Below, in pieces: positions 7,662 to 15,305 of a stretch of DNA of 58,322 nt (position 1 is the stretch's first letter; each line of letters begins with the position of its first letter). The stretch is taken from contig JAAZXB010000018.1 in NCBI GenBank assembly GCA_014240375.1, positions 1-58,322 on the forward strand. The letters are read 5' to 3'. A program made the translations under genes and the position numbers. This stretch comes from Planctomycetota bacterium. GTDB taxonomy: Bacteria > Planctomycetota > UBA8108 > UBA1146. Under the pieces are notes generated by a model. It worked only from the letters and a program-made list of their open reading frames with translations, was not told the DNA's origin and did not search any database.

Positions 7662-8618
7662 ATGGCGACCCGCACGATCTTACTCACCCATCTCTTTGCG
7701 GGCCTGTCGGGGTTGTTGCTGGGGCTGTACCTCGGCACCGAAAATCCAGACCCGGATGTCGCGAATCCCTCCATCGAGGAGGCGTGGAATCAGGTGGAAG
7801 AGTTGAAGGCGAGGGTGCTTTCCTTCGAGGAGATCAAACAGCGGCTCGACGGGCGGATTGCACTGCTGTTGGCGCAAAAACAGGTGGTCCCCCAGCCGGT
7901 TCCACCGGTGGAACCGACCGCGCCACTGGATCCACCGCTGGAGCGTCCATCGGCCGATCGGCTCGGCCCAACTCTGGCCTTCGATGATGGGGTATATCTC
8001 GCCAATTATCGGGCGATGGCCTCCGGGGTGCTGGATCTGATCACCCAGGGTGAGTTTGATGCCGCCACCGAGACCATCGAGTACCTCGAGGAATTTCTCC
8101 AGACGATGAGGTCGGGGGGACCGGGCCAGGAACTGGGGCCGCTATATCAGGAGGCGATCGAGAACCACTGGGTACCTCAGCTGTTCGCCACTCTCATCGC
8201 TGAGCCGGATCCGATGCTCCAGTATGCGCTGATGCTGCGAGAGAAGGAGCGGTCAGGGGAGAAGATTGGCTCGATGGTGCAGTTTCTGGCCGAATCGGAA
8301 AGCTGTTCGTTGGCCCTGCTGGGTGGCGGCGATGTCTCATCCGAGACTCTATCCCTCTGGCTCGACGAGCTGGAGTATTGCTCGAGGAGCCGCGGATTGA
8401 AGGATTCCGAGATCGCCGCATTGAGCTATATGGGGTCTCCTCGGGCGGTAGATATTCTGGAATTGGACTGGACTCGGGGCTCGGATGCGGTGGAGATCAT
8501 CTCCTCGCTGGTTCAGATCAACACTCCTGAATCTCGTAACTTGTTGCAGGACTTACTGTTAGAGATTAAAGATGAGAAACTGGCCGCGGCCCTGGAAGTG
8601 TGGCTCCAGCGCAATTGA
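7662..8618 (+). CDS. Unknown membrane-anchored protein with coiled coil and helical-repeat body
   Basis: A 318-residue protein I do not recognise. It begins with one hydrophobic segment (ILLTHLFAGLSGLLLGLYLG), which is either a membrane anchor or an uncleaved signal. A coiled coil follows (SIEEAWNQVEELKARVLSFEEIKQRL), then a Pro-rich linker (VVPQPVPPVEPTAPLDPPLE) and a helical region that ends in short repeated helices (DSEIAALSYMGSPRAVDILE, QINTPESRNLLQDLL) like HEAT/PBS repeats. The layout suggests a periplasmic scaffold. It is divergent from the esterase, with 140 bases between them for promoters, and is followed by a 391-base non-coding stretch. The AGGA before ATG is a modest ribosome site. 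Confidence 0.7.
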   Translation: MATRTILLTHLFAGLSGLLLGLYLGTENPDPDVANPSIEEAWNQVEELKARVLSFEEIKQRLDGRIALLLAQKQVVPQPVPPVEPTAPLDPPLERPSADRLGPTLAFDDGVYLANYRAMASGVLDLITQGEFDAATETIEYLEEFLQTMRSGGPGQELGPLYQEAIENHWVPQLFATLIAEPDPMLQYALMLREKERSGEKIGSMVQFLAESESCSLALLGGGDVSSETLSLWLDELEYCSRSRGLKDSEIAALSYMGSPRAVDILELDWTRGSDAVEIISSLVQINTPESRNLLQDLLLEIKDEKLAAALEVWLQRN

Positions 8619-9009
8619 ATTTGTACTTCCCCTTGCGAAATTAGGTTCGGGTAGTCACAATCGGCGTTGGTCAGGGACTTGATGTCACGGCAAGTGCCGA
8701 GACGAGGTTGTTTCCCCGGCCACAGGAGGTTCCTGACTGGGAATCCCTGAATACTCGACGAGCAAGGGCGTGGCTAGATTTTGACCTGTACGATCCATAG
8801 TTGCGCGCTCCATCAGGTTCGCCGGGACTTTCCATCGATGTTCAATGTTTTTACCGTCTACTCCACGGATGACACTGTGTCATTTTGTGGTCAGGGGCGT
8901 TTTGTGTTCCGTCCGGCATAAGCCGGCTTTTGAGTCCGTAGAGCAGCCATATGCTCCCCGGTTGCTTTCCTCGATTTCGGTCGGGGCTGCGGGAGAGATG
9001 AGGGAGAAA
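8619..9009 (+). promoter_or_regulatory. Long upstream region of the RRM gene with a hairpin and T run
   Basis: No gene is seen in these 391 bases. At 8913-8930 there is CCGGC-ATAA-GCCGG followed by CTTTT, which looks like a small intrinsic terminator about 80 bases before the RRM start. If transcription begins upstream of it, the hairpin would act as an attenuator; if not, it ends transcription from the gene at 7662. The base composition around 8845-8910 is T-rich compared with the surroundings. Long leaders are known for cold-regulated RNA-binding protein genes in other bacteria, but here a leader transcript is inferred only. Confidence 0.4.
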
Positions 9010-9297
9010 ATGGGTAATAGAATTTTTGTCGGGGGTCTTCCCTGGGCAGTTGGCGATAACGAGCTTCGTACTCACTTCGAGTCCTGTGGCGACATCACCG
9101 ATGCGGTGGTCGTGATGGACCGCGAGTCGGGTCGCAGTAAGGGCTTCGGTTTCGTCACCTTCGAAAGTGATGATTCCGCACAGAGCGCCATCGAGTCGCT
9201 CGATGGTAGTGAGATGGATGGCCGTAGCGTCCGCGTCAGCGAGGCCAAGCCTCGCCCCGAGCGCGGTGCCGGTGGTCCGCCTCGTCGCGATTACTAG
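9010..9297 (+). CDS. RNA-binding protein with a single RRM domain
   Basis: A 95-residue protein made almost entirely of one RNA recognition motif. RNP2 is seen as RIFVGGLPW at the start and RNP1 as KGFGFVTF near residue 48, each with the aromatic residues that stack on RNA. The C-terminus ends in a short Arg/Gly/Pro tail (RPERGAGGPPRRDY). The ATG at 9010 has GGGAG just upstream; the longer frame from 8845 has no family similarity in its extra residues. Such proteins occur in cyanobacteria and planctomycetes and act as RNA chaperones, often cold-induced. It stands alone with its own terminator. Confidence 0.92.
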   Translation: MGNRIFVGGLPWAVGDNELRTHFESCGDITDAVVVMDRESGRSKGFGFVTFESDDSAQSAIESLDGSEMDGRSVRVSEAKPRPERGAGGPPRRDY

Positions 9298-9336
9298 GAT
9301 TACTGCGAGGTAGACTGAACGTCTGCAAATTAAATC

Positions 9337-9370
9337 AGGCCGTCGGGGGAAACCTCGGCGGCCTGTTTTC
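9337..9370 (+). terminator. Intrinsic terminator after the RRM gene
   Basis: AGGCCG pairs with CGGCCT, with further G/C pairing inside around a GAAA-containing loop, and TGTTTTCTT follows. It lies 40 bases after the stop of the RRM gene and is the most classical terminator in the window. Confidence 0.85.
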
Positions 9371-9501
9371 TTGACATCTTCACTTTCTTGAAACCGCCAT
9401 TTCCTGGCAATCTACACCCGTTCTGCTCCTGCCAGCCTGCTCCTATCTGGACCTGCTCCTTCAGGCTACGATCTTGCTGGTATCCATGGCTTGGAGGATA
9501 G

Positions 9502-10128
9502 ATGAACAAGAGAGCCGACGATTCGCCTGAAGGAGTCTCCCGACGGCATTTTCTCAAGGGTGCAGGAGCGGCGGCAGCGGTGGTGACGGTGGCCAAGATC
9601 CCGTCGGTTACGGAGGCGGGCCAAGAGGTCAGCGACGATCCGGTGATCGTCGGACCCGGGTCGATTCCGATCCGATTGAAGATCAACGGCGAGATTCGCG
9701 AGGTCGAGGCGCCCCCGAGCACGACCTTGCTCGACTTGCTTCGCGAGCATCACGCGATGACCGGAACCAAGAGGGTCTGTGATCGTGGTTCCTGCGGCGC
9801 ATGCACCGTGTTGCTGGATGGGCGCACCGTCGATAGTTGTAGCATGCTGGCCATCGATGCGATGGGGCGTGAGATCACCACCGTCGAAGGAATCGGGACG
9901 CCGGAGAACTTGACCGACTTGCAGAAGGCATTTGTCGAAAAGGACGCCCTGCAGTGCGGTTTTTGTACTCCGGGAATGGTCGTCTCTTGCACCGCGCTGT
10001 TGAATCAAAACCCCACTCCTGACCGGGATCAGATCCGTCAGGGGATCGCCGGTAACATCTGTCGATGTGGGACCTATCAGAACATCATCGAGGCGGTCGA
10101 GCACGCTTCCCGGAAGGGAGGAAAGTGA
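9502..10128 (+). CDS. Periplasmic molybdenum hydroxylase, [2Fe-2S] subunit (PaoA-like)
   Basis: A 208-residue small subunit of the xanthine dehydrogenase family. It starts with a Tat signal (SRRHFLKG, residues 14-21, then an Ala/Val-rich segment), so the folded complex is exported to the periplasm. The plant-ferredoxin-type cluster is bound by CDRGSCGACTVLLDG with a further Cys in TVDSC. The second cluster is bound by QCGFCTPGM and ICRCGTY. It passes electrons from the molybdenum subunit to FAD. GGAGGATAG before the ATG is a strong ribosome site. The stop overlaps the ATG of the large subunit, opening a four-gene operon. E. coli PaoABC has the same architecture, including a Tat signal only on this subunit. 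Confidence 0.92.
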   Translation: MNKRADDSPEGVSRRHFLKGAGAAAAVVTVAKIPSVTEAGQEVSDDPVIVGPGSIPIRLKINGEIREVEAPPSTTLLDLLREHHAMTGTKRVCDRGSCGACTVLLDGRTVDSCSMLAIDAMGREITTVEGIGTPENLTDLQKAFVEKDALQCGFCTPGMVVSCTALLNQNPTPDRDQIRQGIAGNICRCGTYQNIIEAVEHASRKGGK

Positions 10129-12461
10129 TGGCAGAAGAGATCACCATCCAGGTTGGCTTCGGTGACCAGTTTCACCCTCTGACGGTGCGACTGCAGGATG
10201 GGGATATCCCTCCCTGGCAACCGGATCAGCCGCTCGACGTGGTGGGCCAACGCAAGCCGCGCCTCGATGCGGTGGCCAAGGTCACCGGTACGGCGAAGTT
10301 TTCTCAGGACCAGCATCCGGACGGCTTGATTCACGGCAGGATCCTCAGGAGCCCCCACGGTAACGCCGAGATCCGTTCGGTCGACCTGACTGCCGCCCGG
10401 GCGATGCCGGGAGTTCGGTGCGCCTTGACGGTGCCCGACACCTTCGAGGATTCGACCGCTCGTTATTGTGGTGCCGAGGTGGCGGCCATCGCTGCCGACA
10501 CGGAACAGCAGGCGGACGCTGCGATGCGGGCGATCGTCGTCGATTACCAGGTGAAGGAGCACTGCGTTACCATCGATGCCTCGATGGCCGAGGGCGCTCC
10601 TCAGGTGGGTCGAGGCGAGCAGAAGAATGTCCAGCGAGTGAGCCCCCGTACTCGCGGTCGCCGCCGTGGTCGCAATGCCGACCCGGACGCCGATCGTCAG
10701 GTGGAGGAGCAGATGGCCAGAAGAGAAAAGGAAGTCGATGCCATCCTTGCCGGGTCAGATTCGGTGGTCGAGGGCTCCTTTCGCACCCAGGTCCAGACGC
10801 ACGCACCGCTGGAGACTCATGGCGCTGTTTGCAGCTGGGAAGCTGGAAGGCTGGTGTGCTGGGCATCGACGCAGGCGACCTTCGGATTCCGTGGCGAGAT
10901 GACCAGTAGCTGGGGCCAGGTCAAGGCGAGTGAATGTCGAGTGCTTTCCGAGTATGTCGGAGGTGGATTTGGTTCCAAGTTCTCGGCGGGTCGCGAGGGA
11001 GTCATCGGAGCCTTGCTGGCCAAGGAAGCAGGAGTTCCCGTCAAGATGATGCTGGATCGTTCGGGTGAGCAGACCAGTGCCGGCAACCGCCCCGACTCGC
11101 TGCAGAAGATGCGCATGGGCGTGAACAAGGATGGAATCATCCAGGGACTGCAGATTCGTAGCTGGGGAACCCCAGGCAGCGGCACTGGCGGAGCCGGAGC
11201 CCACAACGATGGAATCTACCAGCTGGGAGAGATCGACAAGGTCGAGTACGGGGTGCGAACCAACTGTGGAGGGGCCAGGGCGCATCGTGCTCCCGGTTGG
11301 CCGCAGGGTTCGGTCGCCCTCGAGCAGATGATGGACATGGCGGCACATTCCATCGATGGGGTCGACCCCATCGAGTTTCGCAAGATGAATGACGACCACC
11401 CGATTCGGGCCAAGGAATACGACATCGCTCGGGAGCGGATCGGCTGGGACCGAACGCGAGTTCGCGGTGGGTCGGCCACCATCTGTAGTGGAGTGGGGAT
11501 CGCCAGCAATCTGTGGTTCTCCGCTGGCGGCGGTGGTGCCAGTGCGCTGGTTCGCATCGCCAAGGACGGGGCGGTGGAGATCAGAAACGGTGCCCAGGAT
11601 ATCGGAACCGGCACACGAACAGTGATGGCGATGGTGGCGGCAGAGGAGCTGGGGATTCCGCTGGAAATGGTCTCGACCCGGATCGGCGACACCAATGATC
11701 CACAGGGCCCGATGAGCGGTGGGTCCACCACCATCGGTACCTTGACCCCAGCGGCGAGACTCGCCGCCCATCACGCCAAGAAGGAGTTGTTGGCGGTGGT
11801 GGCGGAAAGAAAGGGCTGGGATCCGGCAGATCTGGATCTTCGCAAGGCGCGGGTGATTCGCAATGATGGCAGCGACACGGGTCTTTCTTTCAAGGAGGCT
11901 TGTTCCTTGATGGACGATGACGCGATCGAGGTGTTGAAGGCGCGCCCGAGGAGAAACTACGCCGGGTTCTCCGACACCAATGCCGGGGTTCAGGCAGCAG
12001 AGGTAGAAGTCGACATGGAGACCGGTGTGGTGCGGGTCAAGAAGGTGGTCGCCGTTGCCGATGCTGGCAAGTTGATCAACCCGATGACGGCCGAGAGCCA
12101 GGTGCGAGGAGGAGTGATCCAGGGGGTCTCTTTTGCCCTGCATGAGCGGCGAATCATGGATCGCCACAAGGGTCGGATGCTCAACGATGATCTCGAGAAC
12201 TACAAGATCCTCGGATCTGTCGATTGTCCAGAAATCGATGTGGTGCTGGTCGATGTCTACAACGGAAAATCGAACACTCAAGTGATGGGTCTCGGAGAGC
12301 CTCCCATCGTGGCGACCGCAGCAGCGGTCGCCAATGCGGTCGCCGATGCGATCGGAGTGCGAGTGTTCGAGGTGCCCATCACCCCACGCAGGGTGCTGGA
12401 AGCGATTGCGAGCAATGAGAAATCCGCGGCTCAACCGAAGAAGAAGGGGGCACGGCTATGA
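10128..12461 (+). CDS. Molybdenum hydroxylase, molybdopterin-binding large subunit (PaoC-like)
   Basis: The start is the ATG at 10128 (overlapping TGATG, with GGGAGG upstream), giving 777 residues; the earlier frame start lies in the Fe-S gene. Molybdopterin-cytosine-dinucleotide-binding segments are seen as YVGGGFGSKF, EQTSAGNRP, RAPGWPQGSVALEQ and QDIGTGTRT, and the catalytic Glu is in the terminal GLGEPP motif. The enzyme would oxidise aldehydes or N-heterocycles with water as oxygen source. It has no export signal and would travel with the Tat-tagged small subunit. Unusual: residues about 164-205 are an Arg-rich charged insertion (RTRGRRRGRNAD, then EEQMARREKEVD). Substrate unknown. Confidence 0.92.
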   Translation: MAEEITIQVGFGDQFHPLTVRLQDGDIPPWQPDQPLDVVGQRKPRLDAVAKVTGTAKFSQDQHPDGLIHGRILRSPHGNAEIRSVDLTAARAMPGVRCALTVPDTFEDSTARYCGAEVAAIAADTEQQADAAMRAIVVDYQVKEHCVTIDASMAEGAPQVGRGEQKNVQRVSPRTRGRRRGRNADPDADRQVEEQMARREKEVDAILAGSDSVVEGSFRTQVQTHAPLETHGAVCSWEAGRLVCWASTQATFGFRGEMTSSWGQVKASECRVLSEYVGGGFGSKFSAGREGVIGALLAKEAGVPVKMMLDRSGEQTSAGNRPDSLQKMRMGVNKDGIIQGLQIRSWGTPGSGTGGAGAHNDGIYQLGEIDKVEYGVRTNCGGARAHRAPGWPQGSVALEQMMDMAAHSIDGVDPIEFRKMNDDHPIRAKEYDIARERIGWDRTRVRGGSATICSGVGIASNLWFSAGGGGASALVRIAKDGAVEIRNGAQDIGTGTRTVMAMVAAEELGIPLEMVSTRIGDTNDPQGPMSGGSTTIGTLTPAARLAAHHAKKELLAVVAERKGWDPADLDLRKARVIRNDGSDTGLSFKEACSLMDDDAIEVLKARPRRNYAGFSDTNAGVQAAEVEVDMETGVVRVKKVVAVADAGKLINPMTAESQVRGGVIQGVSFALHERRIMDRHKGRMLNDDLENYKILGSVDCPEIDVVLVDVYNGKSNTQVMGLGEPPIVATAAAVANAVADAIGVRVFEVPITPRRVLEAIASNEKSAAQPKKKGARL

Positions 12462-13450
12462 AGCCATTCAAGGTCGCTCTACCCGGCAGTATCGAGCAAG
12501 CCAGTTCTCTGCAGCAGAGTTTCGATGTGCCCTTCATCGCAGGCGGTACCGATCTGTTGGCACGAATCAAGGAGTACATCACCACTCCGGAGATGGTGGT
12601 GGACCTGAAGCGCATCGGAGGTCTCGGCGAGATCACATCGACAGACCACGGGGTGCGGATTGGCGCACTGGTCACGATGAACGACGTGGCCACGAACCTA
12701 CAGGTCAAGGAGGGGTTTCCGGCACTGGCCGAGACGATCGGTAACGCTGCAACGCCTCAGATCAGAAACATGGCGACCATCGGTGGCAACATCTGCCAGA
12801 AACCACGTTGCTGGTATCTGCGTCACGAGGGGTACAGCTGCGCCAAGAATGGCGGCAGTGGTTGCTGGGCTCGAGATGGCGAGAACGAGTTTCATGCGAT
12901 CTTCGGCAATCAGGTCTGCGCGATGACTCAGCCCTCCAACGTGGCCCCTGTGTTGGTGGCCTACGGCGCCTCGATCGAGATCCAGTCGAGTGTTGAATCG
13001 CTCGAGAAGCGAGAGGTGCCGGCGGATCAGTTCTTCTTGACTCCCGAGCAGGACCCGACAAGGGAGGTGGCGCTGAAGCCAGGAGAGATGGTTACTGCCG
13101 TGATTTTGCCAGCGAAGAATCGCACCGAGAGGTGGAGTTACACCGAAGCCCGCGAGAAGCAGAGTTTTGACTGGGCCCAGGCCAGCGTCACCGTGCTCTA
13201 TCAGCGTGGAGGGCGTCGTGGAGATCACCGTGTGATCCTCGGCGCAGTATCTCCGGCGCCATTGAGAAGGGCGGATCTTGAGCAAATCATCACTGAGGGA
13301 AATCTCGACGCCGACTGTATTCAGGCGTTGCAGGAGAAGATTGGAGAAGGATCCAATCCCCTCTCGCAAAATGGCTACAAGGTTCCGATGCTTCGAGGGT
13401 TGATGGCGAAGGCGATTCGCAAGCTCAACGACGAGAAGAAGGAGGGTTAG
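12458..13450 (+). CDS. Molybdenum hydroxylase, FAD subunit with Cys cluster (PaoB-like)
   Basis: A 330-residue subunit of the CO dehydrogenase flavoprotein/xanthine dehydrogenase M type. FAD-binding motifs are AGGTDLLARI near residue 28 and ATIGGNICQKPRCWY near 105-120. Four nearby Cys residues (CQKPRCWYLRHEGYSC and GSGCWARDGEN) match the extra [4Fe-4S] cluster of E. coli PaoB, which ordinary xanthine dehydrogenase M subunits lack. It would take electrons from the Fe-S subunit and hand them to an unknown acceptor. It is joined to the large subunit gene by an ATGA overlap. The length is normal and there is no frameshift. Confidence 0.9.
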   Translation: MKPFKVALPGSIEQASSLQQSFDVPFIAGGTDLLARIKEYITTPEMVVDLKRIGGLGEITSTDHGVRIGALVTMNDVATNLQVKEGFPALAETIGNAATPQIRNMATIGGNICQKPRCWYLRHEGYSCAKNGGSGCWARDGENEFHAIFGNQVCAMTQPSNVAPVLVAYGASIEIQSSVESLEKREVPADQFFLTPEQDPTREVALKPGEMVTAVILPAKNRTERWSYTEAREKQSFDWAQASVTVLYQRGGRRGDHRVILGAVSPAPLRRADLEQIITEGNLDADCIQALQEKIGEGSNPLSQNGYKVPMLRGLMAKAIRKLNDEKKEG

Positions 13451-13451
13451 C

Positions 13452-13691
13452 ATGGCGATGCAGAAACCAGAACTACTTCCCGAAGATGTGTGCCCCTGTC
13501 TTCGTACCAAGACGATGGTGCTCAACACGGAATATCGTCGCAGTGCCTTCGAGGATTCTTTCACCGCAGACACGGCGTTTTTTCACTGTCTCCGAACGAT
13601 GGCCTACCATGGTCCTGATGGAGATGATGTATCTCCGCAGGAGTGTCGACCGGGTCGAAAGTGCTACCCGAAAGCGGAGGATTTGACCTGA
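13452..13691 (+). CDS. Small Cys-rich protein at the end of the molybdenum hydroxylase operon
   Basis: A 79-residue protein starting two bases after the FAD subunit stop, with GGAGG before the ATG, so it belongs to the operon. It has five Cys residues in a spaced pattern (CPC near 14-16, FHC near 46, CRPGRKC near 65-71) and no signal or membrane segment. I do not recognise the family. The Cys spacing could bind a metal or an Fe-S cluster, making it a possible electron-transfer partner or maturation factor of the hydroxylase. That role is inferred from position only. The downstream hairpin at 13718-13760 closes the operon. Confidence 0.65.
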   Translation: MAMQKPELLPEDVCPCLRTKTMVLNTEYRRSAFEDSFTADTAFFHCLRTMAYHGPDGDDVSPQECRPGRKCYPKAEDLT

Positions 13692-13717
13692 CCTGGGATT
13701 GTCGGGTATCGGTTCTG

Positions 13718-13760
13718 AAGTCGGCGTTTCGGGGTATTACTGGCTCCGAAACGCCGACTT
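13718..13760. terminator. Perfect 15-bp hairpin closing the molybdenum hydroxylase operon
   Basis: AAGTCGGCGTTTCGG (13718-13732) is exactly complementary to 13746-13760, with a 13-base loop. It lies 27 bases after the stop of the last operon gene. No T tract follows on either strand (TGCC on plus), so it is terminator-like by stem and position only. Confidence 0.65.
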
Positions 13761-13851
13761 TGCCATCCGGTCTGCTTGTCAGAAGTGTCACGGCCGATAG
13801 GATACTGCACTCGAGAGTTTGACTACAGTTCGGCCGCTGGAAGGAGAAGTG

Positions 13852-14922
13852 ATGAGCAACATCATCGAAAAGGTACTCGTGGTGGGTCTCGGTAAAGTGG
13901 GAAGCCTGGTAGGCACACTTCTGAAGAGATCTGGATTCGAAGTACACGGTGGCGATGCTCGTCCAGTGGACGGCCTGACCTTTTCCAGTCAGGTCCTCGA
14001 TGTCTCCGATGCTGCGGCACTGGGCAAGGCGCTGGAGGGATGTCAGGGAGTGGTTTCTTGCCTCCCCTACCGGTTCAATCTTCCGGTGGCCCAGGCGGCA
14101 TTTGATCGGGGTGTTCACTACTTCGATCTGACCGAAGATGTGCCGACCACCAACGCCATCCTGGAGATGGCACCGGCGGCCAAGAGTGCATTGGCCCCGC
14201 AATGCGGACTGGCTCCAGGTTTCATCGGCATCGTCGGCGCTGACCTGGCATCCAGGTTTGAAAGCGTTCGTTCCATCGAACTGCGAGTCGGAGCGCTTCC
14301 AGAACATCCCAGTGGTGAGCTGGGATACTCCTTTACCTGGTCTTCAGCAGGCGTGATCAATGAATACCTCAATGATTGTGAGGTCATCGCACGAGGAGAG
14401 CGGGCACTGGTGCCATCTCTGGAAGCGGTAGAGAAGGTCTTCATCGCAGGAATGGAGCTGGAAGCGTTCACCACATCGGGTGGGTTGGGGACGATGTGCG
14501 AGACCTGGCAAGGCAAGGTCGAGACACTCAACTACAAGACGATGCGGTACCCCGGGCATTGCCATCAGATGAACTTCTTCCTCAATGAATTAGGGATGCA
14601 CCGAGATCGTGAAGAGGCCGCACGGATCCTCACCGAGGCGTGTCCTGCGGTGAGAGAAGATGTGGTCTATGTTCACGCAGCAGTCGAGGGAAGAATCAAC
14701 GGAGAGTTGCAGCGTGAGGAGTTCACGGGGCAGTATCGCCCGATCGTCATCGATGGGGTCGAATGGCGCGCCATCAGCTGGACCACAGCCTGTTCAGTCG
14801 CCGCCGTGGTGGAGATGGTGAATCAGGGCCAGTTGCCAGACCAGGGCTTCATCAAGCAGGAAGAGATTCCATTGGCGCCCTACCTCGCCACCGCAAATGG
14901 AAGCCTCTATCAATCCTCTTGA
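13852..14922 (+). CDS. Saccharopine dehydrogenase-like NAD(P)-binding oxidoreductase
   Basis: With the start at 13852 (AAGGAG seven bases upstream) the protein has 356 residues. A Rossmann fold opens with KVLVVGLGKVGSLVGTLL near residues 7-24, then VVSCLPYRFNLPVAQAAFDRGVHYFDLTED, which is typical of saccharopine reductase and lysine 6-dehydrogenase-like proteins, and CGLAPGFIGIVGADLA in the middle. The C-terminal catalytic half is present. The likely reaction is NAD(P)-dependent oxidation of a lysine-derived or related secondary amine; the substrate is not fixed. Monocistronic: a hairpin precedes it and its 3' end overlaps the opposing DUF454 gene by 13 bases. Confidence 0.85.
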   Translation: MSNIIEKVLVVGLGKVGSLVGTLLKRSGFEVHGGDARPVDGLTFSSQVLDVSDAAALGKALEGCQGVVSCLPYRFNLPVAQAAFDRGVHYFDLTEDVPTTNAILEMAPAAKSALAPQCGLAPGFIGIVGADLASRFESVRSIELRVGALPEHPSGELGYSFTWSSAGVINEYLNDCEVIARGERALVPSLEAVEKVFIAGMELEAFTTSGGLGTMCETWQGKVETLNYKTMRYPGHCHQMNFFLNELGMHRDREEAARILTEACPAVREDVVYVHAAVEGRINGELQREEFTGQYRPIVIDGVEWRAISWTTACSVAAVVEMVNQGQLPDQGFIKQEEIPLAPYLATANGSLYQSS

Positions 14923-15305
14923 GGGCCATTTGGCCGGGTCATGACGAAACTCCAGCCAACTCCCACCAGGATCAAGGTGACCACCTTGGATGTCTGATTC
15001 AGTTGGTCGGCCATGAAATAAAGTGGCATCGATAAAGCCAGCAGGATCAGTATGGTTGCAAGAAGCTTGGATCTCGGTGAGATCGAGCCGTGATCTTCCC
15101 AGTTCAGTACCATCGGACCAAAACTATTGTGTTGGCGGAGCCAGCGGTGGTATCGAGGTGATCCCCTGGAAAAGAACAGAGCGGCCAGGATGATAAAAGG
15201 TGTGGTTGGCAATATCGGAAGTGGAATGCCAATAATGCCCAGAGACAACGCCAAGAACCCCAGCCCATTCCAGAAGAAACGGGCATTGCCGGGGTCCTCG
15301 CTCAT
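14910..15305 (-). CDS. DUF454 (YbaN-like) small membrane protein
   Basis: A 131-residue protein starting at the ATG that overlaps the stop of the ABC permease gene (ATGA). The family signature is plain: GIIGIPLPILPTTPFIILAALFFSRGSPRYHRWL, followed by two more helices (LLATILILLALSMPLYFM, VVTLILVGVGWSFVM). These proteins sit in the inner membrane and have no established function. Its place as the third gene of an ABC exporter operon is an unusual context but may be fortuitous. Confidence 0.85.
   Translation of the reverse strand: MSEDPGNARFFWNGLGFLALSLGIIGIPLPILPTTPFIILAALFFSRGSPRYHRWLRQHNSFGPMVLNWEDHGSISPRSKLLATILILLALSMPLYFMADQLNQTSKVVTLILVGVGWSFVMTRPNGPQED

Noticed and set aside
10755..12434. 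559-codon minus-strand open frame opposite the molybdopterin subunit
   Set aside because: GC-rich antisense shadow; the plus frame contains all molybdopterin motifs and the catalytic Glu.
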